Positions 34,533 through 43,413 are shown, counted from the first letter of the stretch. The stretch: 54,883 nt of DNA from Clostridia bacterium (GCA_017623355.1 JAGAPG010000012.1:1-54883); one strand, 5' to 3'. Program-made: numbers and translations. Notes: a model not told the origin generated them from the letters alone.

Positions 34533-35269
34533 AGGCTTTAGTAGTAGGTGCTCTTGGCGTAATGGGTGAGCATATTATAAACAAACTCAAAGCCTCAGAT
34601 AATGAGCCGTGCGCTCTTGTTGACATAAGATACGCTAACGACGCAAAAAATAACGAGTACCAAAAGATTGCAGATGTTAAAGAAAAATGTGACGTTATAA
34701 TTGATTTTTCATTTCACGGAGTTGTTTCCGAAGTGCTTGAATATGCGGAAAAAACAAACACTCCCGCAATAATCGCAACAACAGGACATACCGATGAAGA
34801 AAAGGAAATGATAAAAAATGCTTCGCAAAATGTCGCTATATTTTATACAGGAAATATGTCTGTCGGTATAGCAACTCTTTGCGATGCCGTAAAAAGAGTT
34901 GTTTCTGCGTTTCCCGATGCAGATGTAGAAATTATAGAAACTCATCACACGCGCAAGCTTGATGCTCCGAGCGGCACCGCAAAAATGATTTTTGATGCCG
35001 TTAAGGAAATAAGACCCGATGCGGTTGCTAATTATGGTAGAAACGGGCTTTGTAAGCGCGAAAAGAATGAGATAGGTATAAATTCCTTACGTATAGGCAA
35101 TATAGTTGGAATTCACGAGATAAGAATAGGAACTGATACCGAGCAGATAACCTTGAAGCACGAGGCTTACGATAGAGCGCTATTTGCAGACGGAGCTGTA
35201 AAAGCGGCGCAATTTATGGTTGGTAAGGGCGCAGGCCTTTATACAATGAAAGAACTTTTAAAGGACTGA
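34529..35269 (+). CDS. dapB: 4-hydroxy-tetrahydrodipicolinate reductase
   Basis: 246 residues from ATG 34529, overlapping the dapA stop by 4 bases. The N-terminal Rossmann motif is GALGVMG and the catalytic stretch ETHHTRKLDAPSGTA (~140-154) contains the His and Lys of the active site. It reduces the DapA product with NAD(P)H. A longer frame from 34502 begins inside dapA and has no support. Next is lysA, 4 bases downstream. Confidence 0.96.
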   Translation: MKALVVGALGVMGEHIINKLKASDNEPCALVDIRYANDAKNNEYQKIADVKEKCDVIIDFSFHGVVSEVLEYAEKTNTPAIIATTGHTDEEKEMIKNASQNVAIFYTGNMSVGIATLCDAVKRVVSAFPDADVEIIETHHTRKLDAPSGTAKMIFDAVKEIRPDAVANYGRNGLCKREKNEIGINSLRIGNIVGIHEIRIGTDTEQITLKHEAYDRALFADGAVKAAQFMVGKGAGLYTMKELLKD

Positions 35270-35273
35270 AAAA

Positions 35274-36572
35274 ATGTTACACGAAAATCTCTCTGTAAAT
35301 GAGAAAAATCATCTTTGTATAGCAGGCAGAGATACTGTAGAGCTTGCTGAAAAATATGCTACTCCTCTTATGGTCATTGACGAGGAAAGAATAAGAAGAA
35401 ATGCAAGAATATATAAGGACGCTATGAAGGAATTTTTCGGCGAGAAATCGCATCCTTTGTTTGCTTCTAAGGCTCTTTCCTGCAAATATGTATATAGAAT
35501 AGCTAAGGAAGAAAACATAGGAATTGATCTTGTTTCCTCAGGCGAATTATATACGGCTCTTGCGGCAGGATTTGATGTTTCAAAGGCGTATTTTCACGGA
35601 AACAACAAGACCGATCTTGATATAAGCTACGGAATTGAAAGCGGTGTCGGTCATTTTGTTGTAGATAATATGAACGAGCTTGATGTTATCGATAGGATTG
35701 CAGGCGAAAAAGGAATAATTCAAGGAATAATAATAAGATTGACTCCGGGAATTGATCCACATACTCACGCGTCTATTTCTACAGGAAAGGTAGACAGTAA
35801 ATTCGGTATTGCAATTGAAACCGGACAGGCTACCGATGCTGTAAAATACACGCTTTCAAAGAAAAATATTCGCTTGGATGGCTTCCACTGCCATATAGGC
35901 TCACAAATATTTGATATAAAACCGTTTTGTGATGCGGCAAGACTTATGATAAAATATGTTGCAGAGCTAAAAAAAGAGCTTGATTTTGATACAGAAATAC
36001 TCAATCTTGGCGGTGGCTTTGGCGTAAGATATATTGAAAGCCAGCCTGAGCTTGATTATAGAGAATTTATAAGACTAATTTCTCAGTTTATTAAAGAAGA
36101 GGTAGAGCGCTCCAATATAAAAATGCCTGTAATTCTTATGGAGCCCGGAAGGAGTATGGTTGCGGATTCGTGTCTTACTCTTTATACGGTGGGTGGAACA
36201 AAGGAAATTCCGGGATTTAAAAACTACGTTTCCGTTGACGGAGGAATGCCAGATAATCCAAGATATGCGCTTTATCAATCGGATTATACAGTCTGTTTGG
36301 CATCAAGAATGAATGATAAAGCGGATTTTAACTGTACAGTTGCGGGCAGATGCTGTGAAAGCGGAGATCTTTTGCAGGAAAATGTAACGATACCAAAGCC
36401 AAAGAGAGGAGAGATACTTTCTGTTTTGGTAACGGGTGCGTATAATTATTCTATGGCTAGCAATTATAATAGAATACCACGTCCGGCTGTTGTTGCTATC
36501 AACAAGAACGGAGAAGATTTTTTAGTTATAAAGCGCGAAAGCTTTGAGGATCTTGTTAAAAATGATCTTTGA
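35274..36572 (+). CDS. lysA: Diaminopimelate decarboxylase
   Basis: 432 residues, a fold III PLP enzyme. The PLP Lys is in FASKALSCKYV (~64); HCHIGSQI, LGGGFGVRY and the EPGRS phosphate motif follow, and CCESGDLL (~363) supplies the active-site Cys of the partner subunit. It decarboxylates meso-diaminopimelate to L-lysine. Thus dapA, dapB and lysA, but not the middle DAP steps, are grouped here; the others must be elsewhere. It ends at a terminator. Confidence 0.97.
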   Translation: MLHENLSVNEKNHLCIAGRDTVELAEKYATPLMVIDEERIRRNARIYKDAMKEFFGEKSHPLFASKALSCKYVYRIAKEENIGIDLVSSGELYTALAAGFDVSKAYFHGNNKTDLDISYGIESGVGHFVVDNMNELDVIDRIAGEKGIIQGIIIRLTPGIDPHTHASISTGKVDSKFGIAIETGQATDAVKYTLSKKNIRLDGFHCHIGSQIFDIKPFCDAARLMIKYVAELKKELDFDTEILNLGGGFGVRYIESQPELDYREFIRLISQFIKEEVERSNIKMPVILMEPGRSMVADSCLTLYTVGGTKEIPGFKNYVSVDGGMPDNPRYALYQSDYTVCLASRMNDKADFNCTVAGRCCESGDLLQENVTIPKPKRGEILSVLVTGAYNYSMASNYNRIPRPAVVAINKNGEDFLVIKRESFEDLVKNDL

Positions 36573-36584
36573 TATAAAATACAA

Positions 36585-36613
36585 GAAATCGGAATTAATT
36601 TTCCGATTTTTTA
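36585..36613 (+). terminator. Terminator after lysA
   Basis: AAATCGGAA (36586-36594) pairs with TTCCGATTT (36601-36609), followed by a T-rich tail. Confidence 0.85.
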
Positions 36614-36734
36614 TTTTGAGAAACATTATCAAAAACTCTCAAATCTCTTTGTTTAAAAGGTTTTTAAGGATATATTCAATTAGAATAAATACATTAACAT
36701 ATTTACATATGTTCATTTATGATATAAGAATTGC

Positions 36735-36766
36735 AAGCAAAAAGGCGGGAAAACCGCCTTTTTGCT
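36735..36766 (-). terminator. Terminator of thrS
   Basis: A 12-bp stem GCAAAAAGGCGG/CCGCCTTTTTGC (36737-36748 and 36754-36765) lies directly downstream of the leftward thrS stop. The ~120 bases between this and the lysA terminator show nothing else. Confidence 0.85.
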
Positions 36767-36769
36767 TTA

Positions 36770-38536
36770 TTAAATTCTTTCCTTTGTTTCTTTTACGATT
36801 TTTGCTACAAACTCTTCAGCAGTCATAGCTTCAGTTTGGGCAGTATCGCGGTAACGGATAGAAACCGTATTTGTTTCAACTTCTTTTTGACCGATGATAA
36901 CCATATAAGGAACTCTGTCAACGGTTTGAGCCTCTCTTATCATATAACCGATTTTTTCATTTCTGTTATCAAGCTCACATCTGATACCCGCTTCGCGAAG
37001 CATATTGTAAACCTTATCAGCCATTTCTGCGCTCTTTTCGGAAACAAGAAGTACCTTAGCCTGAACAGGAGCGAGCCAAACGGGGAATTTACCGGCGAAA
37101 TGCTCTGTAAGAATACCTATAAATCTTTCGATAGATCCAAAGCATACGCGATGTATCATAATAGGACGCTGTTTTTCATTGTTTTCATCAGTATATTCAA
37201 GCTCGAAATTGATAGGCATTTGGAAATCAAGTTGAATAGTACCGCACTGCCATGTTCTTCCGAGAGAATCTTCAAGGTGGAAGTCGATCTTAGGACCGTA
37301 GAAGGCACCGTCGCCCTCGTTGATGATGTAATCAAGACCGAGCTTTTCAAGAGCATTCTTAAGTCCGTTAGTTGCAGCCTCCCAATCCTCGTCACTACCC
37401 ATTGAATCCTCAGGACGAGTAGAAAGCTCTATAAAATACTTGAATCCGAATTTTGTATATACTTCATTTATAAGATGAACAACTCCCATGATCTCGTCTG
37501 TGATCTGCTCACGACGCATAAAGATATGAGCATCATCCTGAGTAAAGCAACGAACTCTGAAAAGTCCGTGCAAAGCGCCCTTAAGCTCATGACGGTGAAC
37601 TATACCAAGCTCGCCAACACGCATAGGAAGCTCGCGGTAGGAGTGGGGACGAGAACGGTATACCATAACTCCGCCGGGACAGTTCATAGGCTTAACACAA
37701 TATGTTTCGTCATCTATGATGGTGGAGTACATATTGTCCTTGTAGTGATCCCAGTGACCGCTGGTTTCCCAAAGCTTTCTGTTCATGATAAGAGGAGTTT
37801 GAACCTCTACGTAATTATCTCTTGTATGAATTTGACGCCAATAATCTATAAGAGCATTTTTAAGAGCCATACCCTTTGGCAAGAAGAATGGGAAACCGGG
37901 GCCTTCCTCGCACATCATAAAGAGATTCATTTCTTTACCGATTTTACGGTGATCGCGTCTTTCAGCCTCTTCCATAAGCTTTGTGTAAGCATCAAGCTCC
38001 TCTTGAGAAGAGAAGGCAACACCGTTTATACGGGTAAGCATTTTATTGTTTTTATCGTTCTTCCAATAAGCGCCAGATTGCTGAGTAACCTTGAAAGCCT
38101 TGAGTGCCTTAGTGTAGCAAAGGTGAGGGCCTACGCACATATCAATGTAATCACCCTGCTGATAGAAGCTTATAATAGCATCCTCAGCAAGATCGCCTAT
38201 ATGCTCAACCTTGTATTTTTCTCCACGGCTCTCCATAAGAGCAATAGATTCCTCGCGGGAAAGAATAAACGGCTTAATAGGCAAGTTTTCCTTAACTATT
38301 TTACGCATTTCCTTTTCGATAGCCGCAAGATCCTCGTCTGTAAGCTTACGCTCGCCGAGATCTACATCATAGAAAAATCCCTTTTCTGTAGCAGGGCCGT
38401 AAGCAAAAATTGCATCAGGAAAAAGTCTTTTTATAGCTTGTGCCATTATGTGTGCAGCGGAGTGGCGTATAACGTGAAGCTCCTCTTCCTTATCAACGCA
38501 TTCGCGTACAGTTCCGTCGTTCATTATGATCTTCAT
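36770..38536 (-). CDS. thrS: Threonyl-tRNA synthetase lacking the N-terminal TGS domain
   Basis: 588 residues; full-length ThrRS is ~640. The usual ~60-residue TGS domain is almost absent: the editing domain begins near residue 22 with RHSAAHIMAQA (HX3H) and MCVGPHL (Cys and His), so editing of mischarged Ser should remain. The class II core has motif 2 (RVGELGIVHRHE), zinc ligands (Cys in PMNCPGG, His in DDAHIF, His in MIHRVCFGS) and motif 3; the anticodon-binding domain covers ~490-588. The start follows AGGAGG. A T-box leader with an ACC specifier controls it. The gene is monocistronic. Confidence 0.96.
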   Translation of the reverse strand: MKIIMNDGTVRECVDKEEELHVIRHSAAHIMAQAIKRLFPDAIFAYGPATEKGFFYDVDLGERKLTDEDLAAIEKEMRKIVKENLPIKPFILSREESIALMESRGEKYKVEHIGDLAEDAIISFYQQGDYIDMCVGPHLCYTKALKAFKVTQQSGAYWKNDKNNKMLTRINGVAFSSQEELDAYTKLMEEAERRDHRKIGKEMNLFMMCEEGPGFPFFLPKGMALKNALIDYWRQIHTRDNYVEVQTPLIMNRKLWETSGHWDHYKDNMYSTIIDDETYCVKPMNCPGGVMVYRSRPHSYRELPMRVGELGIVHRHELKGALHGLFRVRCFTQDDAHIFMRREQITDEIMGVVHLINEVYTKFGFKYFIELSTRPEDSMGSDEDWEAATNGLKNALEKLGLDYIINEGDGAFYGPKIDFHLEDSLGRTWQCGTIQLDFQMPINFELEYTDENNEKQRPIMIHRVCFGSIERFIGILTEHFAGKFPVWLAPVQAKVLLVSEKSAEMADKVYNMLREAGIRCELDNRNEKIGYMIREAQTVDRVPYMVIIGQKEVETNTVSIRYRDTAQTEAMTAEEFVAKIVKETKERI

Positions 38537-38570
38537 AAAAACCTCCTATATTTAAAACGAAAATTTATAA

Positions 38571-38787
38571 AAATAAAAAGCCTTAACAATGCCGAAAGCA
38601 ATGCTAAGGGTGCAAAAGCACGGTTCCACCTTAAGTTTAACTCATTATCTTTAACGCAGAAAACGTCGAAAATTGTTACCTTTTCGAAACTCGGGAATGG
38701 TATTCACATCTTACCGCACAAGGACTTTCACCAAACGTCCTCTCTCTGAAATGCGACAGAGATGCTACTGTTTCCGTCACAGTTTAT
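38571..38787 (-). ncRNA. Threonine T-box riboswitch
   Basis: Upstream of thrS the minus strand contains the T-box sequence AAGGTGGAACC (complement near 38622-38632) and a terminator hairpin CCTTAGCATTGC...GGCATTGTTAAGG (38581-38609) with T tail. The Stem I specifier in GAATACCATTCCCGAG reads ACC (complement of 38699-38701), a Thr codon. Uncharged tRNA-Thr should pair with it and allow thrS readthrough. Confidence 0.92.
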
Positions 38788-38793
38788 GCTGAT

Positions 38794-38822
38794 ATTATAG
38801 CACTACATATAAAAAAAGTCAA
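38794..38822 (-). promoter_or_regulatory. Promoter of the T-box-thrS transcript
   Basis: On the minus strand: TTGACT, 17-base spacer, TATAAT with extended TGC. Confidence 0.85.
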
Positions 38823-38858
38823 GAAAAAACAAAAAAATATATAAAAAGTCTAATATTA

Positions 38859-38887
38859 TTGACTTTTTAAAATAAAAATGATAAAAT
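38859..38887 (+). promoter_or_regulatory. Promoter of the small membrane protein gene
   Basis: TTGACT (38859-38864), 17-base spacer, TAAAAT (38882-38887) with extended TGA. Confidence 0.65.
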
Positions 38888-38935
38888 TAAAACATAAAAA
38901 ATATTGTATTAAAAATAAAATGAGGAATTTGAAAA

Positions 38936-39355
38936 ATGTATAAAAAGCATTTTTTTGTAATATTGCTTGCACATCTTGTGACGCCTATTTCGCTTCTTTT
39001 GCCGATTTTAAGGGTCGAGGAAACAAGGATAGGCTACGGTGGAAAAATGAGCATAGAAACATCGTATACAAATATTTTCGGATATGCTTCAAATGATGTT
39101 TATTTAACTATAGGAATATTTATAATCGTACTTTCTTTTATAACCTTTGCTGCTATAGCTATGGATATTATTGCGATGAATAAAAAGGAATATACACTCA
39201 TATATGCCAAGCTATCATTCTTTTTAACACTTTCAATAGCTATGATGGGCGCGATGTCTGTTGGCGTGGGATCATATCTTTTTTCAGCTATATGCGTGTT
39301 ATCATTTGTTATAAGCTCTGTGCTTCTTATAAGAGTAATAAAACGCGTTATGTAA
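38936..39355 (+). CDS. Small integral membrane protein, function unknown
   Basis: 139 residues with four hydrophobic segments (~6-25, ~58-80, ~90-108 and ~112-133) separated by short basic or polar loops; the first loop (~26-55, VEETRIGYGGKMSIETSY) is probably outside. I do not recognise a family. GAGG precedes the ATG at 38936. It has its own promoter, divergent from thrS, and a terminator shared with the leftward metal operon; neither neighbour suggests a role. Confidence 0.65.
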   Translation: MYKKHFFVILLAHLVTPISLLLPILRVEETRIGYGGKMSIETSYTNIFGYASNDVYLTIGIFIIVLSFITFAAIAMDIIAMNKKEYTLIYAKLSFFLTLSIAMMGAMSVGVGSYLFSAICVLSFVISSVLLIRVIKRVM

Positions 39356-39371
39356 AAAACAATCAAAATAA

Positions 39372-39411
39372 AAAACAGGAATTTCTGAAAATTCCTGTTT
39401 TTGTTTTTTAG
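39372..39411. terminator. Bidirectional terminator between convergent units
   Basis: A 13-bp stem AAAACAGGAATTT/AAATTCCTGTTTT (39372-39384 and 39389-39401), with T-rich sequence to the right and A-rich to the left. Confidence 0.9.
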
Positions 39412-39414
39412 TAT

Positions 39415-40335
39415 TTAGATTTCCCAGCTTCCGAGCCAGTGAGAGAAGAAGGACCAAAGACCATCCATCTTTTTCTCAAGAGCATCCTGCTTGTGTAGCT
39501 TGTATTGAATTCTTCCGTCATTGAATTTTCCTGAATATTCCTTCGTTGCGGAATAATTTCCGGAATTGAATTCATCAAGAGCTTCCTTTGCAAGAGCCTT
39601 TGCATCTTCTATGTTTGATATAAGATCGGCAAAGGCGTTTTCATCAACGCTTTTTACGGTAGTAATTATATCGTCGAAATATTTATCACCCTTGTCGTAA
39701 GCATAAGCAAATTGAGCAGTATAATTTTCACTGTGCAAGAAATTCATAACATCACCTGCATGAATGTAATCCTTGCCGCTGTCCCAGTCTACGGAATAAG
39801 TAGCCCACATACAAAGGAAGTTAACATAATCATACATAGCATAAATATCCGATATAACATCGGTAGACGCAAGAGCTTGCCATAGCCTGAGGCTTTCATC
39901 CATATCGGAAGTATCAAGAATCTCGTATGTAGCGTCAGCTATTCTGAAGGAGTATTTGTAGCCGTAATAATCGTTGTAATTTCCTATTTGAAGAGTACCG
40001 GTAACCTTTATAGCTCTGTCTGTAAATTCAAATTCATCACCTTTTTTTGCGTAAACAGCAATGGTGTTTGAAAGCTCGTTATCCGAATTTGGAATACAGA
40101 ACGGACAGCTTTGATACGGCATATTCATAAGATACATAAAAGAGCCGTCAACAGGGGATAGAGTAGACATATATCCTATGATAGAAACCTGAGAATTATT
40201 AAGCTCGGATAAGTTTGATATATTTGTGGTTTGAGCAAAGCTCAAAAGCTGAGATGGTCCGTCATCTTTGCACGAAACAATAGAGGGAAGAAGCAGAAAT
40301 AAGCATAGAATAATTGCAGATAGCTTTTTTATCAT
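39415..40335 (-). CDS. DUF3299-like lipoprotein of a metal transport operon
   Basis: 306 residues. A signal peptide ends in the lipobox SIVSC (Cys22), so it should be lipid-anchored outside the membrane. Residues ~45-140 resemble the OB-like DUF3299 pattern (VSIIGYM...PVDGSFMYLMNMPYQSCPFCIPN), with a CPFC pair that could bind metal or be a disulfide. The C-terminal ~150 residues are acidic/aromatic and helical. In proteobacteria DUF3299 lipoproteins accompany FtsX-type ABC permeases in zinc-regulated loci; the same partners lie just upstream here. The ATG overlaps the permease stop (ATGA), so the two are coupled. Confidence 0.7.
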   Translation of the reverse strand: MIKKLSAIILCLFLLLPSIVSCKDDGPSQLLSFAQTTNISNLSELNNSQVSIIGYMSTLSPVDGSFMYLMNMPYQSCPFCIPNSDNELSNTIAVYAKKGDEFEFTDRAIKVTGTLQIGNYNDYYGYKYSFRIADATYEILDTSDMDESLRLWQALASTDVISDIYAMYDYVNFLCMWATYSVDWDSGKDYIHAGDVMNFLHSENYTAQFAYAYDKGDKYFDDIITTVKSVDENAFADLISNIEDAKALAKEALDEFNSGNYSATKEYSGKFNDGRIQYKLHKQDALEKKMDGLWSFFSHWLGSWEI

Positions 40336-41540
40336 TCCTCAATACCGTCCTTTCTTGACATAGAGAATGTACATATAACAGTTGGGATTATGCTAATAAC
40401 AAAGACAGCCGCCATTATAACCCATTCAAAGGAGAAGATAGCACCTGCGTTAAGTACTATTCCCATGCTTGAAACATATTCCTTCATAGCAATAAGGCAT
40501 ATGCGCGATACACCAAAGGCTAAGACCGTTGATATAAAACCAACGATAGCATTTTGAATGATGTAAAGAAGATTTATTTTTTTCATACCGACTCCGATAA
40601 GTCGCATAAGAGCAATTTCTTTTTTTGAATCGTACATATTCAAAAGAGTAATTATAGAAATGATAAATATGTTCATTAAGAGAATGATAACGCAGAGAAT
40701 AAGAACTATATGAGAGCTCATATCAACATTGTCAAGAATGTCGCGCATTACCTCGCTTGTGCTTATAGCGGAAAGGCTAATTTCCTCTCCGTCCTCATTT
40801 ACATAATCAGCGTTTTGATACTTGCTTTGGACAGAAGTAAATTTACCCATGTTGGAGAGGTTTACCAAAACTGCGCAGATTTCTCCGTGCTCGTGATCAT
40901 GCTCGTGCTCGGAATGATCATCTTCCGAATGTGAATGAGTTTTCCAAACTGTTTCAACAGGCGTGAATATCACATTATCGTAATTTGTATTTGTTTTATC
41001 AAGTATCCCTACAACATTTAGCGCAGCAGAATCGCCGTGAGAATGACCGCCCTCACCTATCCCGTGTGATGTAACGAGCTTGTCACCTACCTTAAGACCG
41101 TATTTTTCAGCGACACCATAACCTACAACAGCTTCGAATGCAACACTGCTTTCGAACATTCTTCCGTCGGAAACGGTTTTATCATTTAAAAATTCATTAG
41201 ATGTGCCGACTATCTTTGCGGAATTATATGAATCTCCCATAGTAAATGGAATAGCAACAGCAACATCGGGATCGTTTTTTATATCCTCATACACCTCATA
41301 TGGAATGGTTCCAACGGGCTTATCTGTGAAGAACATGGTATTCATAGCAAGCTGAGTTGAGCTTCCGGAAGGGCCTATTATCATAGTGTATTTTGCAGTG
41401 GTAGTCTTTAACCCGTCATCTACCTGCTGAGAAATATTATAAGCCAAAATAGCAACGGAGGCGGAGATAACAATCGAAAGAACGATAAGGATTATCTTAA
41501 CCTTCTTGATCATCATATTTTTAAGAGCAAACTTAAACAT
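40332..41540 (-). CDS. FtsX/MacB-type ABC permease with histidine-rich extracellular loop
   Basis: 402 residues. One N-terminal helix (~12-35), a large external domain (~40-265) and three C-terminal helices (~275-295, ~325-345, ~370-392) give the FtsX/MacB topology. The external domain carries two His-rich runs, GGHSHGDSA and THSHSEDDHSEHEHDHEHGE, typical of zinc- or other metal-binding loops. The start at 41540 follows GGGAGG; a longer frame begins within the ATPase gene. With the ATPase it forms a type VII-like transporter that probably pulls on or loads the lipoprotein rather than moving ions through the membrane. Confidence 0.8.
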   Translation of the reverse strand: MFKFALKNMMIKKVKIILIVLSIVISASVAILAYNISQQVDDGLKTTTAKYTMIIGPSGSSTQLAMNTMFFTDKPVGTIPYEVYEDIKNDPDVAVAIPFTMGDSYNSAKIVGTSNEFLNDKTVSDGRMFESSVAFEAVVGYGVAEKYGLKVGDKLVTSHGIGEGGHSHGDSAALNVVGILDKTNTNYDNVIFTPVETVWKTHSHSEDDHSEHEHDHEHGEICAVLVNLSNMGKFTSVQSKYQNADYVNEDGEEISLSAISTSEVMRDILDNVDMSSHIVLILCVIILLMNIFIISIITLLNMYDSKKEIALMRLIGVGMKKINLLYIIQNAIVGFISTVLAFGVSRICLIAMKEYVSSMGIVLNAGAIFSFEWVIMAAVFVISIIPTVICTFSMSRKDGIEE

Positions 41541-42174
41541 CTCTGCGACCTCCCGTAACCTCATTCATATCGATCGTATGATCGAAATATTTAGAAAGAC
41601 GTTCATCATGAGTAACGGCGATAAGCGTTTTTCCCTTTGAAATTTGTACAAGCTCTTTTATTACAGCCTCTCCGATAGCAAAATTTAAATTTCCGGTGGG
41701 CTCGTCCGCAAGGATAATATCAGGCTTTTTTACAATAGCTCTTGCAATAGCAACTCTTTGCTTTTCACCGCCGGAAAGATGCTTTACTTTTTTGTTTTTC
41801 TTATCAAGAATACTGAGTTTATCTAAAATTTCATCCATTGATGAGGTGTCAACACCCTCAAGCTTTAAAATATTTATATTATCAGCCACTGTCATTTCCG
41901 GAATCAACTTGAAATCCTGGAATATGTATCCTATTTTTTTGATTCTGAAAAGATCCTTTTCCTTTTGAGATTTACGGATAATATCCTCGCCGTTTATTTC
42001 AATACTTCCGCTTTCGGGAGAGAGAATACCCGCTATCATATTTAAAAGAGTTGATTTTCCGCATCCGGATGCGCCCAAAAGCATATAAGCTTTGCCGTCC
42101 TCGAATGTTATGTCATTGTAATCAATGGCAGTTTCGTTTTTGAAATGCTTCGATACATTTTTTACATTTATCAT
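41533..42174 (-). CDS. ABC transporter ATPase, LolD/MacB type
   Basis: 213 residues. Walker A GASGCGKST (~34-42), Q-loop (YIFQDFKL), signature LSGGEKQRVAIA (~134), Walker B IILADEPTGNL (~155) and H-loop (THDE) are complete. LolD-type ATPases partner FtsX-like permeases, which matches the next gene; the two genes overlap by 8 bases. AGGAGG precedes the ATG, and 15 bases separate it from the upstream ArsP-type permease gene. Confidence 0.9.
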   Translation of the reverse strand: MINVKNVSKHFKNETAIDYNDITFEDGKAYMLLGASGCGKSTLLNMIAGILSPESGSIEINGEDIIRKSQKEKDLFRIKKIGYIFQDFKLIPEMTVADNINILKLEGVDTSSMDEILDKLSILDKKNKKVKHLSGGEKQRVAIARAIVKKPDIILADEPTGNLNFAIGEAVIKELVQISKGKTLIAVTHDERLSKYFDHTIDMNEVTGGRRDV

Positions 42175-42189
42175 AATAAAACCTCCTAA

Positions 42190-43071
42190 TTAAAATCCCA
42201 TTAACATAAGCAAAAATCCAAAAAGTGATGATATACCGTATAAAATAACGATAATTCGTATATTTTCCTTTAAGCATTTGTTGGTTTTAAAAAGTACTGC
42301 GAGTCCAATACCTGCTCCTGAGCAGAGGCCTGCTATTGCAGAACCGAACGATAAAGAGCCGGCAACATAAAGCTCGGTTATAGCCACGGAAATAGCGCAA
42401 TTCGGGATCAATCCAACCAATGCGGTAATAAACGGTTGAGCATAGCTTCCGCTTAATAATATGTTGTTTAAAGTATCATTTGGCACAAGTATCATAACAG
42501 CTTCAAGAATTAAGTTGATTATCAAAATAAAAACAGCTATTTTTACTGTGTGCTTGATAGCAGGCTTCAAAATTCCGCTTTCTTCCTCACAACCGCAATC
42601 CTCGCACATTTCTATGGGAGTTTTTTTTATTTTTAGTATCTTGTAGCTGAAGTCAATCGCAAGCCCTGCAAGGATGGCGATAATAAGCTTACAGAGGATG
42701 AATTTCCATATGGACGAGTGCATTTCGGGAGAACCGAGCAAAATAGGAATAGCCTCATCGGAGGTCGCCAAGAATACTGCCAAAAGAGTACCCTCCGTTA
42801 TCATTCCTGCCGTATAAAGATTTGACGCGGTAGCAGAAAATCCGCATTGAGGTATACACCCAAGCGGCGCCCCGATAAGAGGACCTAAGCGTCCGTATTT
42901 TTTAAGTGAGCCTTCCATTTTTGATGATGCTTTATGCTCGATAAACTCCATAAGCAGATATGCAATGAATAAAAAAGGTATTGCTATTAGTGTATCCTTG
43001 AGAGCATGCAATAAGGCATGGAGTATATCGTGCCACGGATTTGTAAGATGTATGTAGAGAAGACTGTTCAT
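42190..43071 (-). CDS. ArsP_2-like putative metal permease
   Basis: 293 residues from ATG 43071 (AAAGGA upstream; the longer frame would start inside the operator). About eight to ten membrane helices form two internal repeats, each with a G-x-(I/L)-P-x-C motif: APLGCIPQCGFS (~79) and VGLIPNCAISVA (~225). This fits the putative manganese transporter/arsenic efflux family (PF11449-like). A cytoplasmic loop has CEDCGCEEE, another possible metal ligand. As first gene of an operon under a Fur-family box, it probably moves Zn, Mn or another divalent ion; direction is not known. Confidence 0.72.
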   Translation of the reverse strand: MNSLLYIHLTNPWHDILHALLHALKDTLIAIPFLFIAYLLMEFIEHKASSKMEGSLKKYGRLGPLIGAPLGCIPQCGFSATASNLYTAGMITEGTLLAVFLATSDEAIPILLGSPEMHSSIWKFILCKLIIAILAGLAIDFSYKILKIKKTPIEMCEDCGCEEESGILKPAIKHTVKIAVFILIINLILEAVMILVPNDTLNNILLSGSYAQPFITALVGLIPNCAISVAITELYVAGSLSFGSAIAGLCSGAGIGLAVLFKTNKCLKENIRIIVILYGISSLFGFLLMLMGF

Positions 43072-43096
43072 TATATATCCTTTCAAAAGTATAATC

Positions 43097-43134
43097 ATTC
43101 TCAAATTCAATCTCAAATTGAGAATCGTTCTCAA
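43097..43134. promoter_or_regulatory. Fur-family (Zur-like) operator
   Basis: TTGAGAATCGTTCTCAA (43118-43134) is a 7-3-7 inverted repeat, also readable as the 7-1-7 Fur-family form TGAGAAT-C-GTTCTCA. ATTCTCAA (43097-43104) is a further half-site that mirrors TTGAGAAT (43118-43125). The array lies between the leftward start point and the first gene, fit for repression. Confidence 0.65.
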
Positions 43135-43145
43135 ATTACATCTAA

Positions 43146-43174
43146 ATTATATACTTCAAAAAGAAGATTGTCAA
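43146..43174 (-). promoter_or_regulatory. Promoter of the metal operon
   Basis: On the minus strand: TTGACA (43174-43169), 17-base spacer, TATAAT (43151-43146). Both boxes are consensus, as expected of a promoter held off by a repressor. Confidence 0.88.
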
Positions 43175-43213
43175 TAGTTTTTATGTAAATAAAAAACGAA
43201 TTTTGAAAAAGTA

Positions 43214-43242
43214 TTGAAAAAAACAATCAAATGTGCTAACAT
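43214..43242 (+). promoter_or_regulatory. Promoter of the THF riboswitch-folT-folC transcript
   Basis: TTGAAA (43214-43219), 17-base spacer, TAACAT (43237-43242) with extended TGC. It is divergent from the metal operon. Confidence 0.65.
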
Positions 43243-43261
43243 ATGTGGTATAAAAGATTTT

Positions 43262-43406
43262 ACAGAGTAAATATATGTGCGTTAAGTGTCAAAAGGACGG
43301 GGAGTTGCCTTTTGAACGAAGACCTCGGTTGCGGTACATATATTGCATCCCGCTGGACTCATCTCCAAAATGGTTGCTTAAAATCTGTATATCATTTTAG
43401 GAGGTG
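43262..43406 (+). ncRNA. Tetrahydrofolate riboswitch with putative anti-Shine-Dalgarno
   Basis: The aptamer (43262-43355) has the THF conserved blocks AGAGTAAAT, GCGTTAAGTGT, GAACGAAGACCTCGGTTGCGG (in part) and TTGCATCC followed by CGCTG. Downstream, CATCTCC (43360-43366) can pair with GGAGGTG (43400-43406), the ribosome site of the next gene, with one G-U pair. This suggests translational control by folate. Confidence 0.88.
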
Positions 43407-43413
43407 TTTTTTT

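Noticed and set aside
37475-38749. A 424-codon reading frame on the plus strand opposite thrS
   Set aside because: It is antisense to a fully conserved thrS and its T-box, with no family match or ribosome site.
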